Assembly: GCA_014650475.1 (NCBI GenBank)
Contig: BMVA01000001.1
Span: forward strand, 62,001-126,000
Direction: 5' to 3'
DNA length: 64,000 nucleotides
Origin: Streptomyces albogriseolus
Lineage (GTDB): Bacteria; Actinomycetota; Actinomycetes; Streptomycetales; Streptomycetaceae
Made by a program: the position numbers and the translations under genes. The notes beneath the pieces were generated by a model that ran no database searches, was not told where the DNA came from, and was given only the letters and a program-made list of their open reading frames with translations. Shown here piece after piece: positions 58,607-64,000 of the stretch; positions within the stretch are counted from its first letter, which is position 1; each line of letters begins with the position of its first letter.

Positions 58607-59679
58607 AGGCCGCCACCCGCACCGTGCGGCTCGAACTCACCGAGCCGCTGCGCATATCCCGTTCCACGACGGCCGCCCGTGACGCCGTGTGGCTGAGCGT
58701 CGAGCACGGCGGTGTCACCGGTCACGGCGAGGCCGTCACCAGCGTCTACTACGGCCTCGACACGGCGACTCTGCGCCGCAGCCTCACCGACGTCTCCCGG
58801 GAGCTGTGCCGTTACCCGGACCCCGCCGCCGCCCTGGAGTCGCTGCGTGCGGGCGAGCTGGCGGGGGGCGCCACGCCCCCGGCCGTACGGGCCGCCGTGG
58901 AGGCGGCGCTGCTCGACCTCGCCGGCATCCGCGCGGGCCGCCCCGTGCACCGGCTGCTCGGTCTCCCGCAGGCGCCGGTGGCCGCGACCGCCCGCACGAT
59001 CGGCATCACCTCGGCCCTCGACGCGGCGGCCCAGGCACGCGCGCTCACCGCGAGCGGCTTCGAGGTTCTCAAGCTGAAGGCGGGGCTGCCCGACCCGGAG
59101 GAGGACGTCGAGCGGCTGCGGGTCGTCCGGGACGCCGTGCCCCGCGCCCGCCTGCTGCTCGACCCGAACGGCGCGTGGACGCCCCGCCAGGCCGAGGCGC
59201 TGCTCCCCCGATTCGCCGACCTCGGCGTCGAGGCCGTCGAGCAGCCTGTCACCCCGGGCGACCCCGAAGGGCTGGCCGCGCTGGCCGCGCGCTCACCGCT
59301 GCCCGTGATCGCCGACGAGGACGCCGTCGGCCTGGAGGACGTCCGCCGGCTCGCCGGGCGCGTCCACGGCGTCAACGTGAAGCTCGCCAAGTGCGGCGGT
59401 GTGCACGCCGCCCTGCGCATCGCGGAGACGATCGCGGGCAGCGGCACCGAGCTGATGCTGGGCTGCCTCACCGCCAGCAGTCTCGGACTGGCGCCGGCGG
59501 TGCATCTCGCGGGACTGGCCCGCTGGACCGACCTCGACGGCCATCTGCTGCTCGCCCACGACCCGTGGACCGGCATCGGCGGCGAGGACGGGTACGTACG
59601 GACGAGTGGCCTGCCCGGGCTGGGCGTCGCGCCGCGAACCGTGCGTCCTGAGCGTCGGGCGGCGGTGGGCGCGCCGTGA
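58603..59679 (+). CDS. Dipeptide epimerase (enolase superfamily, L-Ala-D/L-Glu epimerase type)
   Basis: The 358-residue protein has a capping domain and a barrel with the complete active site of the MLE subgroup: K157-L-K159, metal ligands D187 (LLLDPNGAW), E213 (EQPV) and D238 (ADEDA), and the second base K260 (VNVKLAKCGG). Members epimerise the C-terminal residue of dipeptides. Downstream of an ATP-grasp ligase this suggests a dipeptide-like intermediate whose stereochemistry is changed. It overlaps both neighbours by GTGA. Confidence 0.92.
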   Translation: MKAATRTVRLELTEPLRISRSTTAARDAVWLSVEHGGVTGHGEAVTSVYYGLDTATLRRSLTDVSRELCRYPDPAAALESLRAGELAGGATPPAVRAAVEAALLDLAGIRAGRPVHRLLGLPQAPVAATARTIGITSALDAAAQARALTASGFEVLKLKAGLPDPEEDVERLRVVRDAVPRARLLLDPNGAWTPRQAEALLPRFADLGVEAVEQPVTPGDPEGLAALAARSPLPVIADEDAVGLEDVRRLAGRVHGVNVKLAKCGGVHAALRIAETIAGSGTELMLGCLTASSLGLAPAVHLAGLARWTDLDGHLLLAHDPWTGIGGEDGYVRTSGLPGLGVAPRTVRPERRAAVGAP

Positions 59680-60941
59680 GGACCTGGCACGAGATACGCC
59701 GCTTCCCGCTCGCCGTCCAGTTGCTGCTGGTCAACCAGTTCGGTGTGAACACCGGCTTCTACCTGCTCATCCCCTACCTCGCCACCCACCTCACCGAGAA
59801 CCTCGGCATGTCGGCCGCCGTCGTCGGTGTCGTCCTCGGTGTGCGCACCCTGAGCCAGCAGGGGTTGTTCGTGGTCGGGGGTTCGGCCGCCGACCGGCTG
59901 GGTGCGCGGGGCGTCATCATCGCCGGGTGTGCGCTGCGCACCCTGGGGTTCGGCCTGTTCGCGTGGGGGGACGGCCTGGTGGTGCTGCTGGCCGCCTCCG
60001 TGCTCAGCGGCTTCGCGGGGGCGCTGTTCAACCCCGCCGTGCGCGCCTACATCGCGCAGGAGGCGGACGGGCGCAAGGCGGAGGCGTTCGCCCTGTTCAC
60101 CATGTTCGCGGCGGCCGGTGCGCTGGTCGGGCCGCTGCTGGGCAGCGCGCTGCTGCTGGTGGACTTCCGCACCTCGGCGCTGACGGCCGCCGGGATCTTC
60201 GCCGTTCTCACCGTCGCCCAGGTGCTGGTGCTGCCCGCCCGTGGGACGGAGCCGCGCCGCGGCGGTTCGGTGCCGGCGGACTGGCGGGAGGTGCTCGGGA
60301 ACCGGCCGTTCCTCGCGTTCGCGCTCGCCATGGTCGGCATGTTCACCCTGGAGAGCCAGCTGTATCTGCTGCTGCCCGACGGCGCGCGGCAGGCCACCGG
60401 CTGGGACGGCGCCGCCGGACTCGTCCTGCTCGTCGGGACCCTCGCGCATCTCACCCTGCAACTGCGGGTCACCCGCGCCCTCAAGGAGCGCGGGCGGCGG
60501 GGGCGCTGGATCGTCACCGGGCTCGGTCTGATGGCGGTCGCGTTCGTGCCGCCGGCGCTGACGGCGAGCGGCTCCGGCCAACCGGACGGCCTGGTGGACG
60601 GGGTGCTGCGTGTGCTGCCCGTGCTGGCCGGCGCGCTGCTGCTGAGCCTGGGGGTGATGGTGGCGCAGCCGTTCGTGATGGAGCTGATCCCCGCCTACGG
60701 CCGCCCCGGGCTCACCGGCACCTACTTCGGGGTGTTCTACGTCGTCTCGGGCGTGGCCGCGGCGGTGGGCAACACCGTCGTCGGATGGGCCATGGACACC
60801 GGTGGACGGGCCGGGACGGACTGGCTGCCGTGGGTGTGCTGTGCCCTGTTCGGGCTGGTGTCGGCGCTCGGGGTGGCGTGGCTGCGACGGCTGGGATCGC
60901 TGCCGGCGCCGTCGGAACCCGCCGTGCCGGCGACGGTCTGA
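59676..60941 (+). CDS. MFS exporter
   Basis: The 421-residue protein has 12 membrane helices (VQLLLVNQFGVNTGFYLLIP; VVGVVLGVRTLSQQGLFVVG; motif A as GGSAADRLGARG). It resembles drug/siderophore-type MFS exporters. Within the operon it most probably secretes the finished small molecule. The GTG start overlaps the epimerase stop by 4 bp. Confidence 0.9.
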   Translation: MRTWHEIRRFPLAVQLLLVNQFGVNTGFYLLIPYLATHLTENLGMSAAVVGVVLGVRTLSQQGLFVVGGSAADRLGARGVIIAGCALRTLGFGLFAWGDGLVVLLAASVLSGFAGALFNPAVRAYIAQEADGRKAEAFALFTMFAAAGALVGPLLGSALLLVDFRTSALTAAGIFAVLTVAQVLVLPARGTEPRRGGSVPADWREVLGNRPFLAFALAMVGMFTLESQLYLLLPDGARQATGWDGAAGLVLLVGTLAHLTLQLRVTRALKERGRRGRWIVTGLGLMAVAFVPPALTASGSGQPDGLVDGVLRVLPVLAGALLLSLGVMVAQPFVMELIPAYGRPGLTGTYFGVFYVVSGVAAAVGNTVVGWAMDTGGRAGTDWLPWVCCALFGLVSALGVAWLRRLGSLPAPSEPAVPATV

Positions 60942-60957
60942 GGGAGGGGACATCCAC

Positions 60958-61764
60958 ATGGCTCTTGAAGCGAACGGACGTGCCCGCACGCTCCTCACGG
61001 ACCGGCCCGAGCTGTACGAGGCCCGCTTCCCCGATCCCGAGCGCCTCGCCGGGCGATGGGCGGAGGACTGTCTGCGGCGGCACGGCGCGGGACCGCGTGT
61101 GCTGGACATGGGCTGCGGCACCGGCCGCGACGCCGGCCGTCTGCACGCGGCGGGCCGCCGGGTGACCGGGGCCGACCTGTCCGAGCCGATGCTCGCGTAC
61201 GCCCGCACGCACCATCCGGGGCCCGAGTACGTACGGGCCGACCTGCACGGATTCGACTTCGGAGCGGAGGCGTTCGACGCCGTCGTGTGCCTGGACAGCG
61301 CGCTGCTGTACTGCCACACGAACGAGCAGCTGGACCGCTTCCTCTCCTCCTGCCGGCGCGCGCTGAGCCCCGGCGGCCTGCTGGTGGCGGAGATGCGCAA
61401 CGGCGCGTACTTCCTGGGCCGCACGGACCTTCTCGACTCCCCCGCCGATGCCGAGTTCGCCTGGCGGGGCGTCGTGCACCGGTCCGTCACCACGCTCACC
61501 GTGGACCGTACGGCGCAGCTTCTGCGCCGGGTGCGGGTGTGGAGCGCGGGCGACGGTGGAGAACCGGCCGAGGAGCGTTCCGCCTGGCGGCTGCTGTTCC
61601 CGCAGGAGCTGCGCCACGTCCTGACCGCCCACGGCTTCGAGGTGCTGGAGCTGCACGACGGGCCCGGCCCGCGCACCGAACCGCCTTGGCGCGAGGGTCT
61701 TCTGCCCGGCCGCGCCGCCGACGCCGACCGACTGCACGTCGTGGCCCGTCGCTCCCGGCCCTGA
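60958..61764 (+). CDS. Class I SAM-dependent methyltransferase
   Basis: The 268-residue protein has the SAM motif I VLDMGCGTGRDAGRL at about residues 48-62, the acidic residue in VTGADLSEPML, then FDAVVCLDSALLYC and LSPGGLLVAEMRNG. It fits N- or O-methyltransferases of small molecules. GAGGGAGGGGAC precedes the ATG, 16 bp after the exporter stop. It probably tailors the operon's product. Confidence 0.9.
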   Translation: MALEANGRARTLLTDRPELYEARFPDPERLAGRWAEDCLRRHGAGPRVLDMGCGTGRDAGRLHAAGRRVTGADLSEPMLAYARTHHPGPEYVRADLHGFDFGAEAFDAVVCLDSALLYCHTNEQLDRFLSSCRRALSPGGLLVAEMRNGAYFLGRTDLLDSPADAEFAWRGVVHRSVTTLTVDRTAQLLRRVRVWSAGDGGEPAEERSAWRLLFPQELRHVLTAHGFEVLELHDGPGPRTEPPWREGLLPGRAADADRLHVVARRSRP

Positions 61765-61804
61765 CGTCCGCTCCTCGCTCCCCTACAGACAGAAGGACTT
61801 GACC

Positions 61805-63403
61805 ATGCACGACGACTCTGTTCCTCCCCTGCCCTCCGACACCCGCTTCGCGGGACTGCGCCGTCGCGGCTTCCTCGCCGCCACGGGCGCCGCCTCGCTC
61901 GGCGCGCTCTCGCTCGCCGGCTGCGGCGGCTCCGGTGACGGCGGTGATCCCAAGGGGGGCGGCACGCCGCAGCGGGGCGGGCGGCTGCGCGCCGCGTTCG
62001 CGGGCGGCGGTGCGGGCGAGACGCTCGACCCGCACCGGGCCAATCTGTTCGCCGACGCCGCCCGCGCCAAGGCGCTCTTCGACAAGCTCGCCGACTACGG
62101 CCCCGACCTGGCCGCCCGGCCGCGCCTCGCGGAACGCTGGGAGCCGAACAGGACGCTGGACCGCTGGCGGGTGACGCTGCGGGAGGCGGCCTTCCACGAC
62201 GGCCGTCCGGTCACCGCCGAGGACGTGCTGCACAGTTACCGCCGGATCGCCGATCCGAGGGAGGCGTTCCGCGCGAAGGCGTCGTTGGAGCCCATCGACC
62301 TGGAGGCGAGCCGGGCCACGGGCCGGCGGTCGGTCGAGTTCGTGCTCAAGCGGCCCACCGCCGAATTCCCCAACGTACTGGCCGCGTTCGGCGCGTACAT
62401 CGTGCCCGCGCACGCGGACGACTTCGACCGGGACCCCGTGGGCTCCGGTCCCTTCCGGTTCGTGTCGTTCGCGCCGGGCCGTTCGGCGGTCTTCCGCCGC
62501 TACGACGGCCACTGGGACGGCGCGCCGTACCTGGACGAGATCGAGTTCGTCGTCGCCAACGAGGAGTCGGCGCGGGTCAACGCGCTCCTCGGCGGGCAGG
62601 TCGAGTACGCGCACGAGCTGAACCCGACGACGGCACGCGCCCACGAGGGCAGGGGGCAGATCGACATCGTGCGGCTGCGGAACAGCGCCATGCAGGCGTT
62701 CTGCATGAAGACCGACCGGCCGCCCTTCGACGATGTGCGGGTGCGGCGGGCGTTCTTCCTGATCGCCGACCGGAAGGAACTGGTCGACGCCGCGCTGGCC
62801 GGCGCCGGCGAGACGGGCAACGACCTGTTCGGCAAGGGTTACGAGTACTACGCGGACGGTCTGCCGCAGCGTGAACAGGACCTGGAGCAGGCGCGGTTCC
62901 TGCTCCGGCAGGCCGGCGCCGAGGACCTGCGCGTCACGCTGGACACCTCGGCCGTCGCCGCCGGGTTCACCGAGGCCGCGAGCGTCTTCCGCGACCAGGC
63001 GAAGCAAGCGGGCGTCACGGTCGACGTGCGGATGGGCAGCAAGGACTCGTACTGGAGCGACATCCTCGACGGCGGCACCCTGTGCTGCTACCGCTCCGGC
63101 GCCATGCCGATCGAGGCGCACATCTCGCAGCGCCTGCTCACCGATTCCACGACCAACGCCACCCACTGGCGGCACCGGGACTTCGACGCGCTGTACCGGC
63201 AGGCGCAGTCCACCCGCGACACGAAGGAGCGCGCCGCCGTGTACGAGCGCATGCAGCGCCGGCTGTACGCCGAGGGCGGGTTCCTGGTGTGGGGGTTCGC
63301 CGACTGGATCATCGGAACCGCCCGCACGGTGCGGGGCGTCGAGGCGAACGCGCCCGCCAACACGTTGGACTGGGCGCGGTTCGACAAGGTGTGGCTGGCG
63401 TGA
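61805..63403 (+). CDS. ABC transporter substrate-binding lipoprotein (peptide/nickel family 5)
   Basis: The roughly 532-residue protein has a twin-arginine-like start (RRRGFLAATGAASLGALSLA) with lipobox LAGC (C40). The family 5 binding domain contains ETLDPHRANLFADAARAKAL, WRVTLREAAFHDGRPVTAED, VGSGPFRFVSFAPGRSAVFR and CMKTDRPPFDDVRVRRAFFL. DppA/NikA-like proteins capture peptides, nickel-chelator complexes or opine metallophores. It follows the methyltransferase gene and would bring the metal-loaded product back. ATG 61805 is preferred; a TTG at 61799 would add two residues. Confidence 0.92.
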   Translation: MHDDSVPPLPSDTRFAGLRRRGFLAATGAASLGALSLAGCGGSGDGGDPKGGGTPQRGGRLRAAFAGGGAGETLDPHRANLFADAARAKALFDKLADYGPDLAARPRLAERWEPNRTLDRWRVTLREAAFHDGRPVTAEDVLHSYRRIADPREAFRAKASLEPIDLEASRATGRRSVEFVLKRPTAEFPNVLAAFGAYIVPAHADDFDRDPVGSGPFRFVSFAPGRSAVFRRYDGHWDGAPYLDEIEFVVANEESARVNALLGGQVEYAHELNPTTARAHEGRGQIDIVRLRNSAMQAFCMKTDRPPFDDVRVRRAFFLIADRKELVDAALAGAGETGNDLFGKGYEYYADGLPQREQDLEQARFLLRQAGAEDLRVTLDTSAVAAGFTEAASVFRDQAKQAGVTVDVRMGSKDSYWSDILDGGTLCCYRSGAMPIEAHISQRLLTDSTTNATHWRHRDFDALYRQAQSTRDTKERAAVYERMQRRLYAEGGFLVWGFADWIIGTARTVRGVEANAPANTLDWARFDKVWLA

Positions 63404-64000
63404 GCGGACTGCGCTCGTTCGTCGCCCGGCGGCTGCTGCTCGGGGTGGCGCAGATCGTGGCCGTGGTGCTGCTGGTCTTCGCGCTCACCGAGGCGCTGCC
63501 GGGCGACGCGGCCGTCGCCCTCGCCGGTGACCAGCCGGACCCGGCCCGGATCGAGGCGATCCGTACGGCGATGGAGCTGGACCGGCCCGCGTGGGAGCGG
63601 CTGGTGGACTGGGCCGCGGGCCTGCTCCACGGGGACCTCGGGACCTCGCTGACGTCCGGGCGCCCGGTGACGTGGTACCTCGTCGACGGCTTCGGCCCCA
63701 CCCTGCTGCTGACCGCGCTCACCGTGGTGCTGCTGGTGCCGGCCGGCCTGGGGCTGGGCGTGCTGGCCGCACGGTACGAGGGACGGCTGGCGGACCGGCT
63801 GATCAGCTCGGTGACGCTCGCGGTGTACGCGGTGCCCGAGTTCGCCCTGGGGGTGCTGCTGGTCACGGTGTTCGCGCTGCGGCTGGGCTGGCTGCCGCCG
63901 ACGGCGGTCGGTCACGGCGCCGACCTGCTCGCGCATCCGGGAGTGCTCGTCCTGCCCGTCCTCGTCCTGTTGGCCCGGCCCGTGTGCTCCCTGGTCCGGC
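63400..64000 (+). CDS. ABC transporter permease, DppB type (partial)
   Basis: About 200 residues are visible before the window ends. The start FVARRLLLGVAQIVAVVLLV, then FALTEALPGDAAVALAGDQP and HGDLGTSLTSGRPVTWYLVD are typical of DppB/NikB permeases. GTGA overlap with the binding protein stop shows co-translation. DppC-like permease and ATPase genes are expected beyond the edge. Confidence 0.92.
   Translation, partial: MSGLRSFVARRLLLGVAQIVAVVLLVFALTEALPGDAAVALAGDQPDPARIEAIRTAMELDRPAWERLVDWAAGLLHGDLGTSLTSGRPVTWYLVDGFGPTLLLTALTVVLLVPAGLGLGVLAARYEGRLADRLISSVTLAVYAVPEFALGVLLVTVFALRLGWLPPTAVGHGADLLAHPGVLVLPVLVLLARPVCSLVR

Noticed and set aside
58812-61676. A 954-codon minus-strand open frame
   Set aside because: It lies opposite the epimerase, exporter and methyltransferase genes, which have clear motifs and coupled starts; its own translation shows no domain.
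1-64000. CRISPR arrays, tRNA/rRNA genes, prophage or integrative element ends, replication origin
   Set aside because: No regularly spaced repeats, cloverleaf sequences, integrase gene, attachment-site duplication or DnaA-box cluster was seen on reading either strand.

Overview
The window is high-GC actinobacterial DNA. GTG/TTG starts, purine-rich ribosome sites, 4-bp ATGA/GTGA gene overlaps and Streptomyces-type families (PAS-LuxR, DUF6153, DUF6223, ScbR-like receptor, TetR and DeoR regulators) point to Streptomyces or a close relative. There is no rRNA, tRNA, CRISPR array or intact mobile element. Calls come from reading the sequence; no database search was run.

Left part (1-11.6 kb): a probable specialised-metabolite locus. 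An NRPS with an N-terminal condensation domain leaves the window at base 1. It diverges from a stand-alone condensation-fold acyltransferase, and the shared promoter carries two sites resembling the PimM/PAS-LuxR operator. An ECF sigma factor, a PAS-LuxR regulator and an XRE regulator follow. A compact leftward operon (6.8-11.1 kb) then encodes an MfnB-type furan synthase with all known catalytic residues, an aldehyde dehydrogenase, a zinc alcohol dehydrogenase and a carboxyl-methyltransferase-like enzyme. This looks like a furan building-block or signal pathway.

Middle (11.6-45 kb): mostly single genes and regulator/target pairs. There is a gene graveyard at 12.5-14.8 kb (two IS5-type transposase remnants and an FG-GAP tail). 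Three secreted proteins lie at 19-21.5 kb. Several regulators sit beside clear operators: a TetR gene with a 16-1-16 bp inverted repeat, a TetR gene with two palindromes, and a DeoR gene with two 17-bp sites. A SpoIIE phosphatase, a broken MFS gene, a DUF305/DUF6153/DUF6223 group next to a two-component system, a TetR/ABC-F resistance pair, and DUF488 plus alkyltransferase-like genes are also here.

Sugar locus (46-51 kb): an exported GH109-like enzyme, an AgaR-like DeoR regulator, an AgaS-like SIS protein and a class II aldolase suggest N-acetylgalactosamine/galactosamine use. The PfkB kinase expected between the SIS and aldolase genes survives only as an internally deleted remnant.

Right end (52.5-64 kb): an MmpL-type exporter with a divergent MarR gene, then a strongly coupled operon behind a Fur-family box. 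It encodes an ATP-grasp ligase, a DUF364 (heavy-metal chelation) protein, a cysteine-synthase-like PLP enzyme, a dipeptide epimerase, an MFS exporter, a methyltransferase and a peptide/nickel-type ABC importer, and it runs off the right edge. I read this as a metal-regulated small metallophore pathway and as the best candidate here for an undescribed system.
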